Source of the DNA: Promerops cafer
Taxonomy: Eukaryota; Chordata; Aves; Passeriformes; Nectariniidae
Assembly (NCBI GenBank): GCA_013398275.1
Contig: VZSE01014389.1
Coordinates: 2,235,164-2,299,163, forward strand
DNA length: 64,000 bases
Direction: 5' to 3'
Below are positions 1 through 12,004 of this stretch, piece by piece. The stretch's first letter is position 1; each line of letters begins with the position of its first letter. The notes under the pieces were generated by a model, which saw nothing but the letters and a program-made list of their open reading frames with translations, searched no databases and was not told the DNA's origin. The position numbers were made by a program, and so were the translations under genes.

Positions 1-1212
1 CAACTACAAACCAAACAAATACAAAAAAAGAGGGAAGGAAGGGATTCGGTCCCCTTCATATGCCAAGAGAAAATTTAGAGCATAACAGTTAAGGTGAAGA
101 CCCAAATGTTGTGGAGTTACTACAGGACTGAGATAACTTCTGAACTTTGAAGGCATAACACAGTGCCTTGGCCAGGAGACACTGGCAACTGGAATAAAAA
201 ATTAAAGACACATAGTGTCTTTTAAAGCTAGTGATAACTAGCTTTCAAAACATAAACAACCTGTCTTCCTCCAAGAACACTGGGCCAATTTTTTATCTCA
301 ATAGCTTTAAGAAAAGGAAAACTAACAAATACAGCATAAACCAGAAATCAGCATATAAGATCCTTGTTGATCTCCCTGTGTGCTGAAGTGAATGTTTAAA
401 GTCTATAGAAAGAAATAAATGAGGGATTTACTAGATAAATATCCAGTGCAAAAAAATTAACTTTCAACATGAAAGACCTCATATATCTCATATATACTAA
501 TCAGCAAATTCTGAGCTGAATTACACCAGCACAGCCTAGTTTGTTTATTCAGAGGCACGAGACTATCTTCCTATATGAATATTCAGAGTAAGATGCATTG
601 AGAGATATGGGGATTGCTGTCCCACCCCTAATCCTCTTGCCTTACCAGTTGGTATTATGTATTTGATGTTCAATGTCTTTTAATCACAGAATGGCTGTTT
701 TCTACCGTGTGTAGGTGTGCCTGGCTTTTTAAACTAGTGATCTGTAAAAACAATTAGAACACTGTTTACCAGATCACACAAAATGCTCAAATGATACAGC
801 AGAGCACAGGCCTCAGAGATAAAAGGATTATTTCAAATTAAACAATCGTGATTCCTTCTCTGCAATTTATACTGCTGTGTTGTGCGTTAGAATATTGAAA
901 GCATAGCTCAGTACTTTGGCTATACTGAGCTTTAGGACATCTCAAGTGATGCCTCTGTGACTTGTTTCAAAATATACAAGTTCTGTTTTCCTGAATGATA
1001 CCATGGTTTTGTCCTCTGTTTCATTAGAAGGCAACAACAACAAAAAAAAGGCCAAATAAAAATATTTTGAATAATTTCAAATGCAAAAGAAGAGATAAAG
1101 AGCAGGTCAGTTGGCATCATGCCACAGTTGTTGCAGAGGACCTGTCCTTCTGAAATTATCATGCATGTCTAGACTTGCAAGGGGACCTGTTAAAAACCCC
1201 TCCATATTTGGA
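1..1212. other. Unique AT-rich sequence, no gene seen
   Basis: Both strands were read. Short open frames lack splice or start context, and no repeat was recognised. Confidence 0.6.
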
Positions 1213-1737
1213 TGTGCTGGTTTAGGCTGGGGGAGAGTTAATTTTCTTCACAGCAGCTTGTATGGGGCTGTGTTTTATATTTGTGCTGGGAAAAACATTG
1301 AAAATTCAGGGACATTTTCATTATTGCTGAACTGTGCTTACACGGAGTCAAGGCCTTTTCTGCTTGTCAGCCAACCCCACCAGCAAGTAGGCTGGGAGAG
1401 CACAAAGTCTTTCTTTAGGGCTGAACGGGAAGGTTGAAGAGCGAGGAAGGGGGAACATCTGAAGTTACAGCATTTGTCTTCCCAAAGAGAACTTCACTTC
1501 CATCCTTCCTTGTTATTCATGAGTGAACACCTGCTTGCTGATGGGAATTAGTGAATGAAATCCTTGTTTTGCTTTGCCTGTGTGTGAGTGTTATTTGCTT
1601 TACCTGTTAAACTGTCTTCATCTCAACCCACAAGTTCTCATTTTTACTCTTCTAATTCTCTTCCCCCAACCCACTTGGGGAGGAGTGAGTGAGTGTCCTT
1701 CTGGAGCTTACTTGCCAGCTGGGATTGAACAACAACA
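1213..1737 (+). mobile_element. Solo LTR of an avian endogenous retrovirus
   Basis: The element starts TGTGCTGGTTT and ends AACAACA, so it has the TG...CA ends of an LTR. The flanks TTGGA and TGGGA match at four of five bases, consistent with an eroded five-base target duplication. Long stretches match the element at 33094-33635, including the segment around CTGTGTTTTATATTTGTGC and the 3' part with TTAAACTGTC and ATCTCAACCCA. The middle block that carries a TATA-like motif in the other copy is absent or replaced here. There is no internal retroviral region, so it is a recombined solo LTR. Open frames across it are chance. Confidence 0.7.
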
Positions 1738-4006
1738 TGGGAGTGTGAATGGCCTCGATGCATTTAAACTACTTTTCAACTGCCAATTGAAGTGTATGCT
1801 GGAAAGTCAAAGCTGTTGTAGTAAAATGAACTTGACTTTCAAAACACATTCGAAGCCCCACCCTGCTCTTGTTTTTGAGGGAAGGAAAGAAATGAATTCC
1901 AAACATCTCTGTGGTGTATTATGGAGGGTGATTTTAGTGCTGGAGATTGCTGAGACAAACAAACAGATAAACGCAGGCATTTATCCCATATGAAGTTAAA
2001 CCCCCACTATTTATGCTCAGCTTTCACTGAACCTCTAACGAATTTGATGGCTAAACTTGCCTGATTTATCCCAGAAATCCCAAGTAACAGCACTAGCCTT
2101 TAGTGAGCAAGAGCTCAGAAACCTAGAAAATGCTCCTACCATGTCTTCATGGAGTGGTAACACAACTCCAAATTGTGGAAATTAATGCTTTTTTGGTAAT
2201 TGGTTGAGTTTCTCTTTTGGTTTTGTTTGTTTGTTTCTTCCTTTTTGGTTTGGTTGTTTTTTTCAATTTAAAAAATACAGTCAGCCATACAAAACTCACT
2301 TGACTCAACCCAAACGATAGTAAGCATCAGGAATGTATCAAGATCTGCTTTCAGAACTGGCACTAGAAATCAGTGAACACTTTGTGTGGTATTTTGCTTT
2401 CATATGTTAATTTCAGATTCACAGTTGATACGATATATTTGAAACTTAAGTAAGACATAAAAAGGTTTAAAAAATACAGACTCCACTGAATAAAAGCTAA
2501 CATATATTTCTGGTTAAACTACACAAGATGATAAAAAATTGACATCAAAGAAAGCACCTCATTCAGGCCTTTCAAAATACTTGTCATTAAAAGATGGTTT
2601 GTTGAAACTTCAGACAGGCTAAATGTATGCCAGATTTTGAGTGAAAGAATTACCTTTCCAGGGTTGCAATTACAACTGTACTTAGTTGTCATGGCAACCT
2701 GGTAACATATAGATGTTGTCAAATGAAGACATCAAGGGACAGACAGTGATCTTTCGAATCACTGCATGCCAAGTGTCATTTTTCATGGGTATATCTGTGC
2801 TCAGTTAGGAAAAAAATAATTAAAAATAGAAAATTAACGTTTAAAAAAATTATTAAATAGCATTCAAATTGCAACACCAGTATCCCATTTTGCAGAGCTA
2901 TTTTAGTATCCTTAGATTAGTGTCTGCTTTCTCTTCCTTTTTTTTTTCCTTCAGTTAACATGTTCCCAAAATATGACATCGGGAGCTGAAAGAAAAAGAG
3001 GCAAAGAGGTCAGGATCAGCAACGAAGGTTACCATGCCTTGGTGACTGCTGAGTCCTGCTATTATCCTCCACCTTCTCCTCCTGTTTTAATTGTCCTGCT
3101 ATCTTGACATGGGTATTTTCAGTCAGATGTTCTTTTTGACCTGTACTTCAATTACTTTAGAGCCATCAAAAGGAAAAATGGATCTATACTAAACGTCATT
3201 GTTGAGCATGCCTCAAAGATCTGAGGCTCTGCAAATGCTCCAGCTGTGATCCATTTGTACAGGTTGAGACAGAATCCAGAAAGCATTCACTACAAACACG
3301 GCTTTCAGTTCTCTTCAATAGACAGCTCATACTGTGGTGCTGTCATCTATACTGCTATTTTTACTTCTACTGACCACAGTGGCTTTGCTTTGTTTTATAT
3401 TAAGGTTTACAACAAAGGTTTTCTGAGTTGGCATTCAGTTTCTTCACACGGGCTGCTCACACCACGCTGCTGTGCTCACTAATGCCAGACCATGTAGTAC
3501 CAGTTTAAAGTGGGTCAGGCATGAAGAAACTTGTGCATCCTTCCATCTAACCCAAGTCCATGCAGATGTTTGTGCTGTAACAAGACAGAGGCATCGTTCC
3601 AATTTAAAGTTTGCCTGAATACCAAATAGTGTAAGAAAGCAGAAAGGACACAATCCCATTGGAATCTTGTCAGGACAAAGTTAGTCTTTCAGAGCTTTTA
3701 AGCAAATTGGAACAGTTCATCATGGCTGAGATATTTTTCATCTAGCACTAAACTGTCTCAAACGCCAAATTCACCAGCTTATCTATCCCCACTTTACTAT
3801 AAATCTACCTTGTACCCACAACACAAAACTAGACACTAAAAATGCAAAGTGGAAATGAAAATTTTTTTAACTCATTAGTAAAGCATAGTTTGAAGTTACT
3901 ATACTTAATGCATACAGATTTCTTAAGACAAATGTCAACACAAATGAGTTTGCTTTGGTTTGTTTGCTATATTCATTTTAAATGAACTCAAAAGGATTTT
4001 ACTCTG
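1738..4006. other. Flank downstream of the candidate gene
   Basis: Mostly unique sequence with a TTTG/TTTTGG low-complexity patch near 2218-2262. One minus-strand segment (2300-2362) has exon-like edges but lies beyond the gene's stop and poly(A) signal; see findings. Confidence 0.5.
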
Positions 4007-4610
4007 TGTTGTGGCTTAGGAATGTTCCCCACAAAAATGAAAGACCACAAGCCTCTCCACTCCAATTCCCACCCCTTTTGGTCAGAGAGAGACAAAAGGC
4101 AGAGATCCTGAGTTGATATAAGAACAATTTTTGGAGACAGCAATGAGATTAAAAAAAAAAACCAAAACAGTAACAGCAACAATATTACTAAAAAAAATAT
4201 ACAAAAAAAGGGTAATTTTTGTACAAAAATGATCACTGAGCAACTGACCCAGTGCTGTGCAGCCCCTGAGACAAAGAACAAAAAGGCCCCCAGATCTTTT
4301 GTTTCTCCCCCAAGCCTGAGACAAAGAAAACCAATGGTGGACAAGCATCCCATTCAGAACTAGCATTAGCACCGTTGCACTCACCACTTTGTCCCCCAGA
4401 GGAGAAACGCCACAGTCATTCTGGGAAGCAAGAATCCCTATCCCTCACCCTGGCTGTGACATAAGATGGTATCAAATAGTGAAATATCTTGGCCATGCCC
4501 ACACAGCTACAGGCCCCTCTCCCTCAGGCCACTGTGAAAAATCAACCCTGTCCTTGGCTCAAACTAATTTCTAAACACTTTCAGTAACCTGAATGACTTA
4601 ACACAAAACA
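4007..4610 (-). mobile_element. LTR-like retroelement remnant
   Basis: On the minus strand this segment runs from TGTTTTGTG to AGCCACAACA, ends that fit an LTR of the ERVL-like type common in birds. It is richer in G+C than its surroundings, and its minus strand carries phrases I associate with repetitive avian sequence (CAGCACTGGGTCAGTTGC; GGGATTCTTGCTTCCCAG). No perfect target duplication was found at these ends. It starts about 110 bases downstream of the candidate gene's poly(A) signal. Family assignment needs a repeat library. Confidence 0.4.
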
Positions 4611-4718
4611 TTCTTTCCTCTGCAGAGGAAGAAACAGTGCCCACATCAAAGAGTTAAAAAACCAAAAGGATAATAAAAGAATTAAGTAAAATGCATACAA
4701 GTAGTCACTGGAAAACAA

Positions 4719-4724
4719 TTTATT
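4719..4724 (-). promoter_or_regulatory. Poly(A) signal AATAAA for the candidate minus-strand gene
   Basis: The minus strand reads AATAAA here, about 90 bases past the TAA stop of the last predicted exon. This is the first canonical hexamer after that stop, so a short 3' UTR ending near 4700 is expected. Isolated AATAAA motifs are common in AT-rich DNA, so the weight comes from its position. Confidence 0.4.
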
Positions 4725-4814
4725 TTAATGGGAAGTAGTTTTAGTTAGCATGTGTAAAAAAAGCTTAGATTTTTCAGAGTATTTAGAAATTTCTCCCTAA
4801 AATTCTATGTTGAA

Positions 4815-4951
4815 TTACAGTGAGATGACTGCTTTCAGATTTTCACTGAGTGCTGAAGAAGGATCATCGAGAAAGGTAAGCAGTGCTCCACCACATATAT
4901 TTTCAAAATTATGACTCCATATTTTTCTTGTCTTCATTCCCTTAACAAATG
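4815..4951 (-). CDS. Predicted terminal coding exon of an unrecognised minus-strand gene
   Basis: On the minus strand an acceptor with a pyrimidine tract (tgtctttttctgaag) opens a 137-base exon: two bases completing a split codon, then 44 sense codons and TAA at 4815-4817. The other two frames close within a few codons. The peptide starts FVKGMKTRKIW and ends DDPSSALSENLKAVISL, a mixed charged and hydrophobic composition typical of a soluble helical protein. The incoming phase (1) matches the outgoing phase of the exon at 11839-12004, and AATAAA follows about 90 bases after the stop. I do not recognise the family. The reading is strengthened by the stop, the poly(A) signal and the phase match, and weakened by the absence of homology evidence. 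Confidence 0.5.
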
Positions 4952-5075
4952 CTTCAGAAAAAGACACTACTCTTATTAAATTTTATCATCTCTCAAGCTT
5001 GTGGAAATGACAACATTCATAAACCGTAATAGTGAACATTTTTTTTCTTCCCTTGTACAAAGAAAGACAGCCTTC

Positions 5076-5191
5076 TTAGTTCAACTTCACGCAAGAGAAG
5101 GAAAATAAAGAGTAATCTACGGCAGCCTCCAAGCCCAGGTATCTCATTGTGTAGCAAGGATCATCAGAAAGTGCCCATTCCTTAGCAAACA
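5076..5191 (-). CDS. Possible alternative last exon of the same gene
   Basis: A very good minus-strand acceptor (tctattttctcttatgcag) precedes 116 bases: two bases of a split codon, 37 codons and TAA. Only this frame stays open. The peptide begins FAKEWALSDDPCYTMRYL and ends FSCVKLN. Its incoming phase (1) equals that of 4815-4951, so the exon at 11839-12004 could join either one. No GT inside it leaves in the phase needed to continue in frame into 4815-4951. It therefore looks like a mutually exclusive or composite 3' exon giving a second C-terminus, unless it is a chance reading. No obvious poly(A) signal of its own was seen before the shared one at 4719. Confidence 0.35.
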
Positions 5192-6820
5192 CTGCATAAG
5201 AGAAAATAGAAAGCATATTGGAAGTATATATGCACATGCATATTATGAAAGAAGTAGAGCTCTCTTTTATTAGCACTAATACTACATTTGGTCTGCACTG
5301 ACATTTGAAAATTCCCTTTAAAATTAAATTATATTAGGGATTTTCCTGACACTCAGTAAATGAAATACATGATCTTGTCAATAACTAGAAATTCCAATAT
5401 GAAAGGCCTGTCTGTCTTTTAATAATGATTGCTGTTTAAAGTCAGATGTCTATACCTATTTACTAAAATACTTTTCGGTAACTCATATCTGTATCAGTTC
5501 TTTTGTATTTCTGATTTGAAACAAAATAAAACCAAAAAAATTATTTAAACATTTTGTTTGACCAATGAATGAAGTATGTCCTTATTTACGATCTTAACAA
5601 AGACAATTTACATCAATCCTGGCCAAGTTGTGCATTTGCCAATAAATGAAGATACAGAGTTATGGGTATATTCTACTGTAGCCAACTCTAGTCTAGCCTG
5701 AAAGAGCCACCTCATTTTGTACAAGCCTCCAAATATCCATCAGACTATAGCAGCCCTCACTTACTCCAGCTACAGTGGACTACAAGTTGTCTCTGTAAGG
5801 AGTCAGTTGTTAAGACTTTATGTGCTGCCATAGTCAGTCAAAGGTGATTGACAACCTGTAGGTCTCCCAGGATTGCATTTATCACTTACATCACCTGAAG
5901 CACTGCAACTTTCCCAGCAGGTAGAATAACATTTCTAAAAATTTAACAAGCTTTCTTAATTTCTTTCCATCAGGAATTTTAAGAGCTGACACCAACATTA
6001 TCAAAAGCAAGGAACTTTTGAAAACTAGCACATTTTAGCCACAGACTAAGTTTTAAGGTCCAAAACAAACAGGAGAAAGGGTAGACCAAATAGAAAACTC
6101 TTTCCCAAGTTGGATAACACAGAGGAAAACACAGCTGGTTAAAAAATTGTCCTCTGGTACCAATAGGAAAGAGTAAGTGCAGGTAAAGTATTGCTCAACC
6201 CCTCTAATTTTTCAGAAATTACTAGGTGCTAAAATGTTACAGATGTAAAAAGGAAATTGCTAAGGTCCAGCCAGAGTACACAGGCTAGGAGCTCTACAAA
6301 GGAATCAGAAAGTATCCCTGCCACTCCACTCATTTATGTAAGTAAGAAAAAAACCCATATCAAAATGTTCTCAATTATGAAATAAGCGAAGATTTTAGAA
6401 AACCACCCTTCTGTGCTCCTTTAGAAATAATCTGTCTTTTCCTTTTGACTTCAGAAACATTTCAGAAAGTGCTATATGAAATCAAGACACCAAGTACCTA
6501 AACAATTTGCAAAAAATGTTGAAAACTTGAAAATTCTTCTTTGTAAAACTCTTTTTTCTGCTAGGAACAAACAAAAAAAATCAGTATCTTTAGCTTTCTA
6601 ATGGTATTAATTTTGAATATAATTAATTAGATCAATCTTAAAATGTGGAGCTCAGCTTTTGACAGTAATCAATTCAGAAGAAATTATAAGGTAAGAATAT
6701 CTCCAAAGAAATTCCCATCGTAAGTGACAGCACTGCTATTTCCACCCTTAAGACACAGATATATGCACCTATACTTATGCAGTTTACATAGAGAAGGAAA
6801 CACTTCCAGAATTGATTAAA

Positions 6821-6950
6821 TCAAAGAGTTCTTTAGATTGGAAAAGACTTCTGAAAGCCTCAAGTCAACCGTTAACCCAGCACTGCCAAGCCCACTACTA
6901 AATGATGTTCTGAAGTGCCACATCTACACGTCTTTTAACTATCTCCTGCC
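6821..6950 (-). mobile_element. CR1 LINE 3' fragment
   Basis: The block matches the reverse complement of the CR1 3' region: TTGGAAAAGACTTCTGAAAG, then CAACCGTTAACCCAGCACTG, then CACATCTACACGTCTTTTAA. The CR1 sense strand is therefore minus. It is truncated and lies in the large intron between candidate exons 11839 and 5076. Confidence 0.85.
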
Positions 6951-8765
6951 CTAAATTTTGACCTGAAGGATCTCGCAGAAAACTAAAAATATGCTTTTAA
7001 ACAAGGAAGGGATTGAAATGAGGGAGTCCAGAATTTTTAGCTCCTGAAATTGAGCCTTGGAATTTCCAGCTGCTCGAATTGAGCCCTTAACTTTATGCTA
7101 TGTTCCCCACTTCTTCCCTCTGTAAAAATATTACTTGCCTATCTCAGACCTGTATACAAGATGACTTAAATGTTTTCAAAGTATATCCAGGGTAAAATGA
7201 AACTGATTATTGTATAAGTAATGGTTTATTTAGTTTTTCTAAATATGATCTTCCCTACTTTGTTTATGCATCAGATGCACCCACAACTGTCATCTCTTCT
7301 CCAGCTATTGGGAGAGATCAAATACATTATCATGTCAACAGGAGTTGTGAATTATTTAAGTCCCCATGTCAAGTTTAAACTTATTTTTCCAAGGCAGAGG
7401 TGGCATTGGGATGAGCCAAACTCAAGTGTCTGATGTACCACTTCAGTGATCAGTAGTAGTTCAGGAAGAATCCACAACAGAAATGAGACTGACGAGGAAG
7501 AGATTCATATTAGGACCTTGGCACTTGGCAGAAGAGATAACTGGTGTTATAACTCCAAAAACAAACAGCACATATTGGCACGAATGGGAGAAGCTAGCAA
7601 GGGTAAAAGACATCTCTTTCCTCAATATCCATTTAGAATTTCAACACCTTAATTTTCTATTAACACTTTTTTTGGTCAGTATTTTTGTTCAGCTTTTATG
7701 AATTTCCTCATCCAAGTCACACTGTGGCTTTTGGAAGGCACAGGGGTCTCTGGTGTGATTTACAAAAAGACCTTGGCATAGGAAGTTACAAATCATCTAC
7801 ATAAGGCACAGAAGTATTTACAAGAAGCTGAGGAATTTACTAGGCAATCTCTCAATCCATTTGTCAAAGCACCTGCAGGACTCATTTGGTGGCAGGTGAA
7901 CTAATAAACCTCAGAAAAGCAGCCACCAGGAGAGCATTCTGTTTTACTAAAAGCATTTGTAGCCTTTGCTCACATCCCCCACCAAAACATACACACTTTT
8001 TAACTTACTGGCTCTTATCTCACTCTCTGCTATAATAAATCAGAGGCTGGAAAAGCTAGTGGAGAGCAGAACAATAGGGTTGAAAATCATGACCTTTGTG
8101 TGTAGTAATTGAAAACCACAGAGAGTTCAGAGTGCAGAATGGACTTTTGGACACATCTATGCTGGGAGCTTTGAAGCCTGAAATTATCCTCTCTTATAAC
8201 TCTAGGCTTACATAGCAGTGTTGTCAAATTGTAAACTGGAGGTGGGTTAAATAATTATAGTTCACAGCCTTAGTATGTAATTATAGAATCAAAGATACTA
8301 TACAGATACACTATTATCTTATTTAACAGAACATTTCTTTTTCTTCTCCTGGGACAGTCAATGTTTATACCACCTGTTATGATGTATCAGTTTTAGAAGT
8401 ATACAGAGCAGCTACTGAGACTGCAGTATTTGTAAACAGCTTCAGAGGGCAGCTGTGTCTTTCTACACCAATGCTACCACCATTACATTGTGCAGACAGA
8501 AATAAGTTTGGAAAGATTTTTAAAAAAAATAAAAATAAAAGCACAGTTAAGGACCAGCATAACAGAGCACTTAAACCACAATCCTCTGTTACCACTTCAC
8601 CCTAACTTTATTCATCAGTAAGTATCATACTACTGCCCGGGCACAGTTACATCACTCAGCAGTGAAAAACTCCTGACACTGGAACTTCTATCTTTGCCAC
8701 CACACATAAAACAACAGCATCAGTAGCTTCTGACTCTGGCTTATCTCACTAATGTATTCCCTAAG

Positions 8766-9215
8766 ATCACAGAATCCCAGAATTTAATACTTTGGAAAAG
8801 ACCTCTGAAATCATTGAGTCCAACCTATGACCCAACACAAGCATGTCAACCAGACCATGGCACTCAGGACCACATCCAGCCTTCCCTTTAACACCTCCCA
8901 GGACTGTGACTATCACCTCCCTGGGCAGCCCAATTCAATGCCTAACCACCCTTTCTGAGAAGAAATTCTTCCTAATATCCAACCTAAACCTCTCTTGGTG
9001 CAGCTTAGGACTGGGCCCTCATCCTGTCATTGGTTTTCACAGAGAAGAGGCTGACCCCCACCTGGTTACACCCTCCTTTCAGGGAGTGGAAGAGAGTGGT
9101 AAGGTCACTCCGAAGCTTCCTCTTTTTCAGATGAAACAACTCCAGCTCCCTCAGCTTCTCCTCACAGAATGTGCACTCCATTCCCTTCACCAGCTTCGTT
9201 TCCCTTCTCTGAATC
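8766..9215 (-). mobile_element. CR1 LINE 3' fragment, about 450 bases
   Basis: It starts ATCACAGAATCCCAGAAT and continues TTTGGAAAAGACCTCTGAAA, then TCCCTGGGCAGCCCAATTC and GAGAAGAAATTCTTCCTAAT, the well-known reverse complement of the CR1 3' end. The longer plus-strand frame across it (132 codons) and the 70-codon minus frame belong to this repeat and are not host genes. Confidence 0.9.
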
Positions 9216-9636
9216 ATTCAACTTCAGATTACCCAAGTTAAACCCCCCCCACAACTGGCTTGGCAACCACACAATTAGAAGCTCACATTCCCTTTGTCTG
9301 TTACACCTTTCAGTTTAAATAGCTTATCCATGCCCTTGTCTTTGGAAAAAGTGTTGTCTGACTGCAACGGGCCAATTTATCACTAAAAAGGCTGAACGCC
9401 TTTTGATTTTTCATAATAATAAATTCCGTTCAATTGAAAAGACAGTCTTCTCAGGCAAATAAAATGCTCCCAAGGAAGTCTCTTCTTTTCCCTGCTGTTC
9501 ACCAGGAGGGTGCTAAATTTGTTATCTGGACATTTCTACAGGAAGCACTGATAACCTCCACTTTCTAAAAACTTAAAGAAAAAAAAGAAAACCTATTAAA
9601 TTGCAGACAAACTTACTGCAAGGGAATGAAAAAGCC

Positions 9637-9664
9637 AATAAATAAATAAATAAACAAACAAAAA
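9637..9664 (+). repeat. (AAAT)n/(AAAC)n simple repeat
   Basis: AATAAATAAATAAATAAAC followed by AAACA units. Confidence 0.85.
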
Positions 9665-11838
9665 ACCCCATTTCATAATGTAATATGTAATTTGGTGATT
9701 TGTGTCATTATAAAAACAAACCATGGAAATATTCTTGTGGAGTTTGGGTTTTTCCCTATTGTGTCTTTCATTTTTCAGTGTCTGGTTTCATGTATCAGCT
9801 CCCCCCACGGTTTGTTTTGTAAAAGCAAATACCTTTTCATCAATCAGTGCAGGCCTACCTATTATTTCTTTTATCTATCAGTGATAATCTTGTCTATCAC
9901 ATGCAGACCCACTGCTTGTTTGTAAAGACAAGCTTGTTACTCCTATCAATGATTTTATTATGTGTTTTTAAAACCTTTTACCGTAAGTTGCTATTACTGT
10001 AAGTTACTATTACGTATGTAATTGTCTTGGAAAATGATTGACTTTTTTGTGTATGGAGAAACTGCTGCTTATTTGGACTTAGACCCTAGCACAGCAAGCA
10101 GATTACAACCCCCCTGAGAAACTGTCTATAGAAAGAGCAGAAAAGCGAGGGAAAGGCGGACTGTTGGTGGAGCAGAGTCTCCCCCGTCCCCAGCGCTGTT
10201 TGCTCATTCCTTCTCAATGAACAATAAATTGTCTTATTGATTGACCAATTCGATTGTGATAGATTATTTATAACAATAATTAGATTACAAAACGAAAATA
10301 ATCTGAAGCTGCGTCTCTTCATATGAAACCAAAATATGTTTGATTTTTAAAACTGCATTATTATAATCTTAATAATGAACTTCCCACCTGCAACCCCTCC
10401 TACTCTTTTTTTCAAACACATAACTTCTCATGAACAGTTTGGGGAAGATGTCACATCATACAATATTGTCACAGTGCACCATCATTTAATTAAGAGCTTC
10501 ATTAACACATCAATAGAACATGTTAGCCTGTTTTAGGAACAAATTTAAAATATCTGAAATTGTTGCAAATCACCACTAAATCAGTGCTAAATTTTCAATT
10601 CTTTAAGTTAAATCCAGGGACAGTGGTGGAGAATATAATGAATAAGGCTTATTATAGCTCCTGTAGAAGTAAAAATCATATGTAACCTCTTCAACCACAG
10701 AATGCAAGAATATTTCTCGTCATCATTCTGCACCACAAAACCCAATCATGTTTATCCCCCATTAACTTTGATATCCTTGGAATTTTCAACAGGAATTATT
10801 TTCTTCTTCCAAGGACAAATACTACTCCCCCCATCTTAGCCTTTCCTAGTAAAAGCCAACAATCCCATTGTTTCAGAACAAGGAAACCATCAGGAACAGG
10901 ACTTTCCACAGATGCATCTCAAGAGAATGGGCATCATATTTGTATTCACTTTTGACAGACAGAGATGATTTTATGTCTCTCTGTGCTCTCCTTATGCACA
11001 GCAGTTTTTGTTACATGCGAAGACCACAGCACTAACCTAATTTAGGCTTCTGTAACGCCAGGCTCAGATAACAAACAGTTGTCTCCACATGACCATCTTA
11101 GCACCAGTAGATTTATGCCTTAAGACCTAAGAGCAGGCTCTAAATCAGCTCTGCTTCCATACTAGCTATACGTAGCAATTGCATTCAGCGTTGCTTGTTA
11201 AATCATCTGTGGCCATTTTGATTACAAATGATTATAGAGTGTAATGCTAGGCCAGATCATACTGTCTGTAAAGTGCAGCACGTCTGCGAACACCTCGTGA
11301 ACAACAGGAAAGCTGGAAAACTACAGAAACAAAAGAACCTCACCTATGTACTGAATCTGAGTGGACTTGTTTCTATTAGTACAAAAAACCAGAGCAGTGG
11401 AAAATCAGCACGAAAACACAAAATCATTTGAGAGTTAAAAAAAGATAAAAAATGTCAAAAGAAAGACAATACAGCTTTAAAGATAGCTATGAGCATATGA
11501 GCTGGGCTTCCAAATGCAGCATGTAGGCACACAATTAAAGGGCAATTGTCAAAACCTTGACATCAAAGTAAGGAAAGGAAACTAGAAATGCTATGTTTAG
11601 AAATGCCATTGATACAATCTCCATATCATATTTCTCATACAGTTTAAGACATGCCACACAAGTTTAAAAAGAACAAAACAGCTTCATGCAATCACAAAAC
11701 CCAATATGAGACATGCAGAAAGGAATCAAGTTTCCTGTAGCATGCAACTTAAGAAAACTTAATTATTATAGAATGAGTCCTAGAGTATCGTATTTCCTCA
11801 GACTTATGAATCCAGTTTTGTCACACTTTTTATCAGAC

Positions 11839-12004
11839 CTTCATCATCCTCTCCCACAAGGAAAAAAAGCTTTGAAAGAACAATGAATGTTTCCTGCTCT
11901 CTAGGAGGTACACTGACTATGTCTGTAGGAGAGTCAGCCATGATTTTGAGTGATCTGATCATGTGTTTGAAACACAGGACAACAGCAATTTTGAAGGAGC
12001 AGGC
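11839..12004 (-). CDS. Predicted internal coding exon (phase 0 in, 1 out)
   Basis: The minus strand has a textbook acceptor, ctctctattttgcttttcacag, followed by 55 open codons plus one base. The other two frames are closed by TGA. The peptide includes CFKHMIRSLKIMADSPTDIV and ends LSKLFFLVGEDDE, alternating amphipathic helices with an acidic end. The proposed donor (GAAG then gtctga) is weak, which is the main doubt. If it were skipped, the frame would stop after about a dozen more codons. Phase 0 in fits the upstream exon 16625-16789, and phase 1 out fits both candidate last exons. Confidence 0.5.

Larger units (their letters stand above)
5192..11838 (-). other. Predicted intron of the minus-strand gene
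   Basis: It contains two CR1 fragments (6821-6950, 8766-9215), an AAAT repeat, and a candidate conserved non-coding block near 9940-10400. No convincing exon was found inside. Confidence 0.4.

Noticed and set aside
1574..1993. 139-codon plus-strand frame
   Set aside because: Starts inside the LTR at 1213-1737 and runs out of it; no coding signal.
7446..7652. Acidic plus-strand frame with a possible donor after GCTAGCAAG
   Set aside because: Weak acceptor and two overlapping open frames; no partner exon on this strand.
8843..9241. 132-codon plus-strand frame
   Set aside because: Lies almost wholly within the CR1 fragment, antisense to it.
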